A stretch of 64,000 nucleotides of DNA from Henckelia pumila (Eukaryota; Streptophyta; Magnoliopsida; Lamiales; Gesneriaceae). Of the stretch, positions 1 to 10,309 are shown piece after piece. The stretch is taken from assembly GCF_033568475.1 (NCBI RefSeq), contig NW_027331831.1:9610001-9674000 (forward strand). The letters run 5' to 3'. Position 1 is the stretch's first letter, and the number at the start of each line of letters is the position of its first letter. The notes under the pieces are model-generated. The model worked only from the letters and a program-made list of their open reading frames with translations. It was not told the DNA's origin and ran no database searches. The position numbers and the translations under genes are program-made.

Positions 1-540
1 AAATAAATTCCAACGGACGGATCGAGCTCGGAGTGAAAATTGGAAAGCTTGGGAGGCGTTTGGGCGTTCAACAATGAAGGGAGGTGAGATGAGGAAGGAG
101 ATGGAGTGAAAGAAAAGTCATTCCATGCTATAAATATCTAACAAATCCCAAATTTGCATTTTAGTCCCTAAAAATTCCGAAAATTGCAAAATAGACCCTG
201 ATAAAAATCAAGTCGGCTCTTGAACTCTTAAATCTCTGATTATCTCAAATAAAGTCAATTAAGATAAATTTGGGGCATTATAGTGGTGAGGTATCCCGGG
301 ACTGTATTTTTGTCCTCTTGACCTCTTATAGCATCGTGGCTTAGGTAGTCCTACGGGGCTGGCCAAGCCACTGTTGGATGGGTAGCCTGAATGATTGCAT
401 GGGTCGTGACGTATAAGTTAAGAATTTGTTGATGGAGTTGTGTTTTTTCCTATATAATTAAATAAAAGAGAATTAACTAAAAAGTTTTGATCTGTGAATC
501 AAATAAAGTAGCGGCAAGCAATTTAATTTAGCTTGCAGGT
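1..540. other. Unassigned flank, no gene seen
   Basis: I see no coding region here. The stretch has the look of retroelement-derived DNA (a mixed GC block around 290-420 followed by AT-rich sequence) and it abuts a degenerate gag reading frame to its right, but I found no paired LTR or target duplication to define it. Confidence 0.3.
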
Positions 541-544
541 GTGT

Positions 545-1676
545 TTTCTCCATGAGTATAGAGTTTATTTAGATTGGCACGATTCTCCGTCTTGCGTTAT
601 TTTTCGTCGTATTTTTCTTCTCGTTTTCTTTTTCGTGAGGAGTGCAACTCATCAGTTTTCTCGATGCGTATGTATTTTTTGGCTCTAGACAATAGCTCCT
701 CCAAGGTGTTCGGGGATTTTCCTGCTATAGATTCTTTGAACCTTCTAGGGCGCAAGTTTTGCTGCATTATTCCAGCTAGCAAATCGTGGTTCACGTGTAG
801 GACTTCGTGAACTGCGTGAGTAAATCGTCGAACATATTCTCTCAAGCTTTCTCCTTCTTTCTGAACGATTGTGAACAGATACGCTGTTGTTTTTGGGTAT
901 TTCTTGTTAATTGAAAATTATTGGATGAAGCACTCGGTAAGTTGCTCCAATTTGGCAATAGATCCGAACGGCGGCTTATTGAACCATGTGAGAGCTCGCC
1001 CTGATAATGTTGTTCGGAATATCTTGCAATAAGCAGCATCTGTAATGTCATACAAATCTACTTTTGCGTAGAATTTGTTAATATGATCTTGAGGATCACT
1101 AGTTCCATCGAACTCAGGTAGGTTGGGGATTTTGACTCCCTTAGGCAATGCTTCAGATAGAATGACGTTAGTGAACGGGCTCCGACGTGCAGGAAAGATT
1201 GCTGATGAATTTTCTCCCGTTACATATGTGTGAGATTCCTCCCCACAGGTTGGATGAGTGATTTTGTTTTCGTTAGAGACGTCGTGAACTATGTGAGCAC
1301 TTGTTTCACCCTCTTTATGAGTAGTATTTTTCTTGTTCCCCTCAAGATCATCGTCATTAAATTTAGACTTAGTTTTCTTTGGGTCTTATTTATCAGGGTC
1401 ACGAGATGATGACCCTATTTTATGAGCTCTTTTGTTGGTGCTCCGGCGTTGACGGGATGCCACGAACTGAGCGACTGCTTCAGTTGCTGCACGTGCAGTT
1501 CTTCCCTCCATTAAGGTTGTCAACGTTTCTTGGGTGAAACTAAATCTAGGACGTGGTCTGGAGATTGGAGGTGAGTTTCCATTGCGATTATTTCCTTGAT
1601 TTGTTTGTGATGGAGTATGCATTCTCAATGATGCAATGAACAATTTCCCACAGACGGCGCCAAGCTGATGTAGCAA
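545..1676 (-). pseudogene. Ty3/gypsy gag relic (premature stops)
   Basis: Minus-strand reading frame that stays in one frame from about 1676 down to 597 but is broken by a TAA near 1386 and a second TAA near 916-918, the latter probably CAA to TAA. The central part reads as a retrotransposon gag domain: a Pro-Glu-Phe-Asp-Gly motif, a Asp-Pro-x-Asp-His motif, Trp-Phe in the capsid-like region, then Leu-Arg-Glu-Tyr-Val-Arg-Arg-Phe and a Lys/Arg-rich tail. The reading frame begins only a few bases inside the LTR at 1669, as expected for the 5' end of an internal region. No pol sequence follows; the left side is truncated near 545. It is a dead fragment of a Ty3/gypsy element lying in minus orientation. 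The family is clear from the gag motifs; the clade is not determined. Confidence 0.75.
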
Positions 1677-2098
1677 AAAATTGATATTAACCGATTAGAG
1701 AAAATCTGGGTAACTTGTGGAGATCTGGATAGCCGGATTAATACTCGAACTGTTCCAAATACGGAACTTCGTGGGTTGTCACCTGCATCACAAAGCAAAG
1801 TGAGTGGCGCCGGGGGTTTCCCGACGAAAACACACCTACGCTCAAGTCAGTATTAGCCCAATAAAAGTTCTAGAGAACTAGAGCATGTGACTATTGAGTG
1901 CGTGTCTTAATAATGAGAGGACTTGAACTATTTATAGATAGTCGGAGAGTTTCATGGGCTTGAGCCTCTTATGGGCTTTTAGGAATTTATGAGTCTTGAT
2001 AAAGTGTCCAAATAAGTAACTAAATAAGATGGGACCCAAATGAATTGAGTCATTGGGCTTGGGCCCGGGAGAAAGTCAAATTAGTAATAACCCATCAA
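1669..2098 (-). mobile_element. LTR of the minus-strand Ty3/gypsy fragment
   Basis: Begins TG at 1669 next to the gag frame and ends CA near 2098. On the minus strand it has a TATA-type promoter (TATAAATAG, about 1930-1940) followed by a transcribed R/U5-like segment. Just inside the internal region (about 1654-1668 on the minus strand) lies TTGGCGCCGTCTGTGG, the position and type of a primer-binding site of plant gypsy elements. It starts like a tRNA-Asp-complementary site (TGGCGCCGT) and then departs from it, so the primer tRNA is uncertain. The partner LTR is not in the window. Confidence 0.6.
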
Positions 2099-2101
2099 AA
2101 G

Positions 2102-2103
<2 letters not shown>

Positions 2104-2136
<33 letters not shown>
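2104..2136. repeat. (TA)n microsatellite
   Basis: Uninterrupted TA dinucleotide run immediately outside the gypsy LTR. Other short TA runs occur near 8320, 39130 and 63870. Confidence 0.9.
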
Positions 2137-2137
<1 letters not shown>

Positions 2138-2189
2138 TTGTTTCTGTTCGGTTTCCCTCTTTTAATAAAATTTCTGGATCCGCCCCTTC

Positions 2190-4240
2190 TTAGGGTCACT
2201 TTGGTTACAAAAGCATTTTTCTTTAAAAAGTATTTTTTTTAAGTTGGATTTTAAAAATATTTTTTTAAGCAAAAGTTGTAATAATTTTGTGTTTGGATAA
2301 ATAGATTGAAAGCATTTTTTTTAGTTGAGTTAAAAAAAAAATTTGAAAAGCTATAAAAATGGGCTTTTAAAAAAGGATAATGCTATGTATACATAGAGTC
2401 TTAAATAGAGGGTGACATGCTACTGTTAAATTATAAAATTATTTCAAAACTTTCTAAAAATAGTTTTTTTTAAAACTACAATTGTTTATTTCTTGATAGA
2501 AATACTTTTATGAATTTTTTAAATTTTTTATATTATTTATTGTCTAGTTTTACTAGATTCAAATGAATGTCTTAATTATATGATAGAAATTTTCGGTTTT
2601 CGGATAATATTTATGAATTTAGTTTAATGTTTTTTCCTCAAATTTTTTTTTTTTTTTTGTACTTGACAAATCAAGTTGAGTTATTTGAAACAGTAAATTT
2701 TAATTTTTCAAAATTTAATGAGAAATAATGTGATCTCTTAATGATGGCATACAACTATATGATTTCAGTTTAATATTTTTCTCTCAAAATTTTTTTTTGT
2801 ACTTGGTCAATCAAGTTGAGCTATTTGAAAACATTAGGATACAATTTTTTTAAATAATATATACTGTTATATGAGAAAAATTAGCAATTTGGTCCTGTAT
2901 GTTGACTTTTTTTTTGGTTTTGGTCTTGTATATTGTCATGTTTTGGAAAAGATAGAATAACCTGGATATTTTTTTTATTTTTGGTCCTGTAAGTTGTCAT
3001 GTTTTGGAAAAGGTACAATAAATTGAATATTTTTTAGTTTTGATCCTGTATGTTTTCATGTTTTGAAAAAGATACAATAACTTTGATATTTTTTTTGGAT
3101 TTCATCCTATGTTACCATAAATCTCGAGAGCTGTCGGGTTTTTCTTAGTTGACATAAGATTTCGCCATAATGTTCGAGCAATAGTTCACGAATAGGTTCG
3201 AATATTACGAGCTGAACTCGAATCTAACTTCATTTCGAGCCGAGCTCGAGCCAAAATATTTTAAATTATCGAACTTCGAATCGAACTCGAATTCGAATAT
3301 ACTTATATCGAGCCGAATTCGAGCCTTAAAAATTTTACCATTATTCGGCTCGATTCTGTTCGTTTGCACCCCTAGTGTCGAATCATGACAACATACAGGA
3401 CCAAAACAAAACAAATATCCAAGTTATTGTACGTACCTTTTCCAAAACATGACAACATACAGTACCAAAACAAAAAAAATCCAAGTTATTGTACATTTTT
3501 CAAAACATGACAACATACATGACCAAAACCAAAAAAATATCCAATTTATTGTATCTTTTCCAGAACATGACAACATACAGGATCAAAATAAAAAAAAAAG
3601 GCTAACTTTCAGGACCAAAATGCTAATTTCCCCTGTTTATATGCAATCACTAAGAAATCACAATATTTCTCATCAAATTTTTAAAAATTAAAATTAAATA
3701 ATATATACCGTTGTAAGTAATCACAAAGGGAAAAATATTATTCGAAAGATAAATTTTCTATCATACAATTAAGACACTCGATTTGAATCATGTAAAAAAA
3801 TTTCATGAAAGTATTTTTTTTCACTCAATTTGAATCTTGTAAAAAATATTCATTGAAGTATTTTTTTTTAGCAAGACAAACAATTGTGATTTGAAAAAAA
3901 ATAATTTTTAGAAAGTTTTGGGATAATTTTCTAATTTAACATAAGCGTGTAATCTTTTATGTGAGATTTTATTTACATATTGCATTATCCTCTTTTAAAA
4001 ACACATTTATTTTGACTTAAACAAGTGTTTTTAAAAGCACTGTTGATCTATCTAAACACATATAGAACAATAAAAGAACTTGTTTTTTTTTTAGAAAAAA
4101 AAAATGCATTTTTTCTTTTCCAGGTTATTAATCTAAACGTACTCTTACAAACACATATAGAACAATAAAAGAACTTGTTTTTTTTTTAGAAAAAAAAATG
4201 CATTTTTTCTTTTCCAGGTTATTAATCTAAACGTACTCTT
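2190..4240. repeat. 2 kb foldback element with long inverted arms
   Basis: The left arm (about 2190-3110) and right arm (about 3390-4240) are inverted copies. The outer parts share a segment that reads as 'aaaactttctaaaaat' on one arm and its complement on the other (near 2440 and 3905). The inner parts share repeated 'catgttttggaaaa' blocks on the left and 'ttttccaaaacatgac' on the right. The centre holds a piece of a hAT-type MITE (3190-3374). Ends resemble TIRs (TAGGGTCACTTTGG on the left, a similar complement at the right) but I found no clean target duplication. It has no coding capacity. It could fold into a long hairpin RNA if transcribed. Confidence 0.7.
3190..3374 (-). mobile_element. 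Truncated hAT-type MITE copy
   Basis: Reverse-complement copy of the first part of the element at 7087-7551, ending in the same terminal inverted repeat (GTTTGCACCCCTA). The other end is missing. Open frames in it are only low-complexity translation of the repeat. Confidence 0.7.
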
Positions 4241-4243
4241 ACT
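4054..4243. repeat. Direct tandem duplication, 95-bp unit
   Basis: A segment starting AAACACATATAGAAC and ending GTACTCTTAC occurs twice in a row (from 4054 and from 4149), differing mainly in poly-A/T length. It lies at the right end of the foldback element, just upstream of the first PG1beta gene. Confidence 0.85.
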
Positions 4244-4507
4244 TTAATATAGTCGATTTTTTGTCTTATTTCTTTTAAACTTTGTCTTTTGTAAATGATC
4301 GCACAAAAACAGAAATTCTAACGCCGTCTATGATAAGTGGTAACAATAGCTCAATAATAGAACGATAAAATATACCTATTTGTAGAGATTTGGTTCATTT
4401 TGAATTAACCAATTCATTGTGAGCAAAGCCCTCAAAAGTAAAAGAAAAAAGAAACTTCGACTCGATTCCACTGAAAAACCAATCAACATTCTTAATTACT
4501 CCACGGT

Positions 4508-6515
4508 ATGCCATCCGCCACAGCTCCGCCTATCCTCCTCCTGCTCCTCCTCACATTCTACTCTGCTCCGCCGCTCAGAGCATATCCCTCCAACCTCAAG
4601 ATCACATTCCTTAATGTTTTTGCTGCGTATTTCCAGTCTCGAGTTGCCGCCGCCGCAGCGGCCGGAGTAAACCCATTTACCCCGAAAGCCTACGCAATAC
4701 GTTACTGGGAGAAACAGATATCCAACGACTTGCCGAAACCATCGTTCTTGCTCGACAAGGCTTCGCCGCTCACCGCTGCCGATTACGCGGCCTTCTCCAA
4801 ACTGGCAGATGAAAACTCGCTGTCCACTCAGCTTCCCGAGTTCTGCGAAAAGGCCGATCTTTTGTGCTTCCCCGATTTAGCTCCCAGCCTGGCGAAACAC
4901 TCCCAAGATGTGAACTTCGACACCTACAACTTCGACAACTTCACAAACTACGGCACCAAACGCCGCGGCGGAGTCGATTCTTTCACTCAATACGTGGTCG
5001 AGGACACCTTCCGCCGCTACAGCCGTGGATCCACCGATCATGACGACAAGTTCACCGTCTACGCCAATGACTCCAGTGTCATAGACGATAGATTCAACAC
5101 CTACGGAGCCGCCGCCACACGCGGCAAAGGGGAATTCAACAACTACAACACTAAAACTAATGTGCCCGGTGCCCGGTTTACATCCTACTCCGACACCAGC
5201 AATGCCAGGAAGCAATCGTTCATTCTATATTCCAACCAGGCCAATGCCGGTGATCAGAGTTTCACAAGCTACGGCAAAAGGGGAAACGATTCCGGCAACG
5301 AATTCAATAGTTACGGGGAAGAAGGTAATGTAATAGCCTCCAATTTCACCAACTACGGCGAAAGCGGGAAAGCTCCAAAGGATACTTTCACTTCATATGG
5401 GAATAGTTCAAATGTCCCTGGGAACACTTTCGGCAATTATGGCGCCGATAGCCAGACTCCAAATGATACTTTCACCACGTATGGGAGTAATGCAAATGTG
5501 GCAGAAAATAATTTCAAGAGATATGGCTCTGAAAGTAGTGAACCAGTAGTGAGTTTCAAGAATTACAGGGATAATGGCAACGTAGGAGACGACAATTTCC
5601 AATCTTACGCCCAGAAATCAAACGCTGGAAAGGTGGATTTCCTCAATTATGCACAGACATTCAATGAAGGCACTGATACTTTCAGTGGCTATGGCAAGAA
5701 TGCTGCTAATCCAGTGACTGTCGGCTTCAAGATTTATGGAACCAACAACACTTTCAAAGATTATGAGAAAAAGGGTGTCACTTTCAGCAGCTACACTAAT
5801 GGCAGCTCATCGGCGGTGTCTTCTTTAGCGGCCCACGGTAAAAAGGCGAACCCGTGGACGGTCGAGCCGGGGAAGTTCTTCAGAGAGGAGATGTTGAAGA
5901 GTGGCACTATAATGCCTATGCCAGATATTCACGATAAAATGCCTAAAAGGTCGTTTTTGCCTCGGATGATAGTGTCCAAATTACCCTTTTCGACCTCGAA
6001 GTTAAAGGCTTTTCAATGCAAATGAGGACTCCGGTGTCGTGCACATGATGATCGAGTCGTTGAAAGATTGCGAGAGGGAGCCGAGCCCCGGCGAGGTCAA
6101 GCGATGCGTGGCGTCGATCGAAGATATGATCGACTTTGCCACGTTCGTGTTAGGACGGGACGTGACGGTCCGATCCACGGAGAGCATCCAAGGGTCCAAA
6201 GGTGATATAATGATCGGAGAAGTCAAAGGAATCAACGGCGGAAAAGTAACCAAATCGGTATCATGTCATCAAAGCCTTTACCCCTACATGATCTACTATT
6301 GTCATTCGGTTCCAAAAGTCCGGGTCTACCAAGCAGATATCCTCGACCCAAAATCCGGGGCTAAAATCAACCACGGTGTAGCCCTTTGTCATTTGGATAC
6401 TTCATCATGGAGCCCGGGTCATGGAGCCTTCATCGCATTGGGATCCGAACCCGGTAAGATTGAGGTGTGTCATTGGATCTTTCAGAATGATATGACCTGG
6501 ACGACGGCAGATTGA
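4508..6515 (+). CDS. PG1beta-like BURP protein, copy A, internal frameshift
   Basis: Polygalacturonase non-catalytic (beta) subunit family: secreted cell-wall proteins thought to modulate pectin breakdown. The ATG at 4508 starts a leucine-rich signal peptide (about residues 1-24), followed by a short N-terminal domain and then 23 Phe-x-x-Tyr repeats at about 14-residue spacing (roughly residues 140-450). This frame ends at TGA 6023-6025 (505 codons). The BURP domain lies in the +1 frame from about 6009 to stop 6515 and has the signature CH-x10-CH-x27-CH-x25-CH complete. So the gene has a single one-base frameshift near 6003-6022, between the repeats and the BURP domain; both sides are otherwise fully open. 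Family proteins are about 620-640 residues, close to the sum of both parts. Either a recent pseudogene, a truncated FxxY protein without BURP, or a sequence error, although copy B has the same shift. An AATAAA-type signal lies near 6673. Confidence 0.85.
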
Positions 6516-6529
6516 GATCCAACTCGATC

Positions 6530-7078
6530 CGATCCTAGAGCCAGCCTTTTAAGTGAAACCAATTGTGCTGCCAAAAACGAGTGTGCTAGTGTGACCTTGT
6601 TATATATTGAACTCAATAATGTCACAAATGTTAAGAACAATATTTATGTGATAAGTTTAAATATGTGGGAATGAATAAATATGCTTGTTTATTGTTCATC
6701 TTTTTTCCCCTTCTTATACATAATTTTGCTGTACCGATTTCGACATCCAACTAATAAAATCAGTAATGAATAGTGACAGGTCATGAATTTGATTTGTTAG
6801 CCTGACAAATTGCAGCTAAGTAGAGGTGTATATTCATGTCCCTAAGAGCCAATGGTCCCTGATTCTCAACTCACCAAAAATCCATTGATATTCACGTTGA
6901 ATTATATTATTCAGTTGAAATCTTTACCACAAGTCTAGTTTTTTTTCCCCTTCGAAGATTCAAAATGTGTGATAAAGACTTTCCAAAAATTAAAGGGTAT
7001 AACCACTAAATCATATAATTGGAAGGGGAGTTCAAAAGTCACAAATTAAATCAAAATGTTATACAAGTAAACTCGAGC
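6530..7078. other. 3' flank of PG1beta copy A
   Basis: No gene. Non-coding sequence alignable to 14810-14931 plus 18931-19490 in unit B, where it is split by the Helitron. Unit B holds about 130 extra bases near 19130-19250 that A lacks. Confidence 0.7.
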
Positions 7079-7086
7079 ATCTTGAT

Positions 7087-7551
7087 TAGGGGTGCAAACG
7101 AATCGAATCGAGCCGAATAATGGTAAAATTTTAAGGCTCGAATTCGGTTCGATAAGAGTATATTCGAGTTCGAGCTCGATTCGAAGTTCGATTATTTCAA
7201 ATATTTTGGCTCGAGCTCGGCTCGAAATGAAGTTCGAGTTCGAGTTCGGCTCGAAATATTCAACCTATTCGTGAACTATTCGGATATTATGGTTCGAAAA
7301 GCTCGAAATGTTCGAAAAAAGTTCGAAATGTATATATATTTATTATATAATTATATTATATTAATTAAATATTAAGGTTCGCGAACTATTCGCGAACTAT
7401 CGAACAATATAATTTCGGCTCGAGTTCGGCTCGAAAAAAAGTTCGAACATGTTCGAATTCGGCTCGAGTTCGATAAGCTCGAATACGAATCAAATATTTA
7501 TCGAGCGAACTCGTAAAGCTCACGAACAGATTCAGTTCGTTTGCATCCCTA
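7087..7551 (+). mobile_element. hAT-type MITE, 465 bp, 8-bp target duplication
   Basis: Terminal inverted repeats TAGGGGTGCAAACGAA and (complement of the other end) TAGGGATGCAAACGAA, 15 of 16 matching. The target duplication ATCTTGAT flanks it at 7079-7086 and 7552-7559. The interior is made of 'ttcgagctcg'-type motifs with no transposase frame. Unit B has an uninterrupted site at the same place (about 19485-19495, 'gagcatcttgtgctt'), so the insertion is specific to unit A. Confidence 0.9.
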
Positions 7552-7673
7552 ATCTTGATACTCAAAGGTTAGTGCGAAAGTAGGTTTTGGAGAGTAAGAT
7601 TCATTGGCCCGTATGTTTATCTCTTGTTGATGAGTTGCTTGAGATTTGTATGTTATCTTTGTATATATTTTAT

Positions 7674-10236
7674 CGGAGATTCTAAAAAACGCGAAACATG
7701 ACTAAGTGTCACAGTCAAGCTTCAAGTTTCACAATCTTAAGTGAGTTTAGAAAAAGCTTAAACGTGAAAAAAAAACGTTTTTCATTTTTGTATAATTTTA
7801 ATTATATTAAGTTAATTAATAGAATAAATAACATATAAACATATAGATTTTAAGAATTAATACATATTTATTTTCAAGTTTTAAAAAACGTAAGTCTCAA
7901 AATAACGAATTATCTAGAGTACAATATTTGTTAGGTCAGGTTTCATCTCTTAGTCGCAGATAAAGGAAGTATACGAAGAATATTTAATTTTGATGCATTT
8001 AAGGTTTTTTATTATTAAATATTTGTTATTTAAAATAAAATTTAAAAGTTAAAAATATTTAAAAAAATAAAAATTTAATATAAATATTATTTTTTAAAAA
8101 AATTATGTTTTTCGCGTTTTTTATGTTTTTTGCGCTTAGTATGGTCAACAAAAAATTTGACCGCTTTTTTTCATGCTTTTAGCTAGACGGACCTATTAGT
8201 GGGCTAGACTGGTACTAGTTATATATTATAAAGCCCGTATGTTTTTTAATTAATCTATTAAAAAATGTATAATCATAATAAGTTCAAGTTTGGCTAAGCT
8301 TTTTTAAAACAACTTATAATATATATATATATATATATATATACGAAAATAATTAAAATTTTTATCATAAATGTTAAAATTAACCATTTTATATGATAAA
8401 TATGTAATATTTTTAAAATAATCAATAATATCTTGATGGTTTAGTTTTTTTTAATTATAATAAAATGAGAACAAAATATTATTTTAAATTATATATATTT
8501 TTATATATAATATTTTATATTTACCCTACTCGCCTGCCCATTTCTTTGGTTCCACTATACGCTACAGATTACCCTTCTCCCCTACCCATTTCTTTGGCTC
8601 CACCGTAAGCAAAACATGCAATAGTAGAAAACACGGGTCTTCCTTCCAAAAACTCCACAATCATACAATTCAAACTCGATACCATGAATCAAGGTTTAAT
8701 TTTTTTCTACCACTGTTGCAGTAGATGGATATCGAAAGAATAACCAAAACAAAATTCTAAACGATTCGAAGAAAATTCGTGCGCGGGAAGAGAAGATGGA
8801 AGTGTAGATTGCTGCTCTGGGAGAGAAGAGTGAAGGCTGCGTGGAGGCTGATTCGTGCATTGAAGTGAAAATTGTGGGAAGGGCACGATGGAAATAATAA
8901 AAAATATAGAAGGATAATAGTTTAAAACAAAATATTAAAATAAGATTTTTTCTAAAAAATTAGAGGTATATCTACTTTTTTTTTAAAACAGCTTATAAGC
9001 TGTCAAACAGCTTATTTTGACAGCTTATAAACTATTTTTAAAAAAATTTACCAAACAGTTTTGGAGATCTTTTAAGCTCCAAAACAACTTTTAAACTGTT
9101 TGAAATAGTTTATAAACTTTCCCAAACACCCTCTTAAGCTTAATCAAGCCTTTTAGACATTTACTTAGCTCATTAAAATTTTTATACTAATAATAAAACT
9201 CAATTTAGCCAATTATATATTTAAAAATCATAAGATATTCATTAACAATTTATATCACATTATGCTCTTATCCTTCAGATATTTCAATATATATAAACAA
9301 TAAAAGTCCTACACCCAAATATGTATCATAAGAAATAATATAAATCACTTGTTATTGTGACCTAATTTTGTTTTCGATTTCAAAACTCACTTTTAAATTT
9401 CACAAAATTTTTAATGATAAAATTTCTTAATCATTTGATTCTTTTCCGTTTTTCATCATTTTTAATTGGCATTAAATTTAAAATTTAATTTTATTATATT
9501 TATGCCTTGTAATGAAAAGAAATTAAAAATTTTCATTGAATAATTGCATAGATTGTTCGAAGTAGTCTATTATCATTTTAAAAAACTATATGGATGTAAT
9601 AAGAAAATATAACATTTGTTTTTCCGGTTATCAAAATCAACAATAAAATATGTTCTTCGTTTACCTCCAAAAGAGTAAATTTTTTGGATGTGGAACGTAA
9701 CTCTTGTTCGATCGTTTTATAATATTTTTTTATATTTTTTTAATTATATATTAATTTTATTATATACCTTGATGTATTAATTTTATATCAATATTTTTTC
9801 TTCTCAAAAATAAGTTTATGATTTAAATTTAGTTTAGCCCCCCCTCGTACGAATTCCTAGTTCGGTCCTGTTTTTATCCAAAGCGAATCTTTTTGTTCAC
9901 GTTTCACGCTTAATCACGCTTAAACGACATTTTTCGCGCTTTTTTGAACATTTTTGAAAGGGTTGCTCCCGAAGGAGACCCCATTCCACATGAGTCAGAG
10001 GCTCATTGGCTCATGCGGAGGAGGGTAAATCGAGGGATGTGCACGAACGGCAGAGACCTGAAGGAGGGAGCACATGGCCCAATCCCCAGAGCATACCCCC
10101 CACAATATTTCAGCAGAGAATATGCTCCACACAAGAATCGAACCCGCAACTCTGGAGAATTTCTTCCCACCTCACCTCTGGCCTTACCAACTCGCCTATG
10201 CCCCTGTGGGCGCGCTTTTTTGAACATTGATGTTAT
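7674..10236. mobile_element. 2.6 kb TIR element specific to unit A
   Basis: Sequence present in A and absent from B, where 'tatattttatcttcgcgcg' is continuous (about 19692-19710). The ends are imperfect inverted repeats (left 'ttctaaaaaacgcgaaaca', right complement 'ttcaaaaaagcgcgaaaaa'), and subterminal 'acgtttttc' and 'cgcgtttttt' motifs recur. No transposase frame is visible. Flanking duplication is unclear (short TTAT-like). It hosts a nested SINE near its right end. AT-rich blocks at 8000-8520 and 9120-9840 hold nothing I recognise. Confidence 0.6.
9953..10210 (-). mobile_element. tRNA-derived SINE, 18-bp target duplication
   Basis: On the minus strand the element starts near 10210 and shows a pol III A box (about 10185-10199, 'taggcgagttggtaagg' type) and a B box (about 10134-10144, GGTTCGATTCT). 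The 18-bp direct repeat CGCGCTTTTTTGAACATT flanks it at 9935-9952 and 10211-10228. It is related along its length to the copy at 44888-45107. Open frames in it are not genes. Confidence 0.85.
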
Positions 10237-10309
10237 CTTCGCACGCGTCTAATTATCACTATATATGACTTTAGATTAAGTAGGGTAAGACAAAATATTT
10301 GGTACCACA

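Noticed and set aside
4877-5215. 112-codon minus-strand frame opposite PG1beta (and its copy at 13154-13492)
   Set aside because: Antisense shadow of the FxxY repeat coding sequence; it exists only because codon use there avoids stops on the other strand.
7092-7274. 60-codon frame and its relative at 3205-3414
   Set aside because: Translation of the repetitive interior of the hAT-type MITE.
10130-10200. tRNA gene
   Set aside because: The A/B boxes belong to a SINE head. No cloverleaf with a plausible anticodon arm and 3' end was visible.
10003-10252. Overlapping 74-102 codon frames on both strands
   Set aside because: They coincide with the SINE; the A and B boxes, target duplication and second copy explain the sequence.
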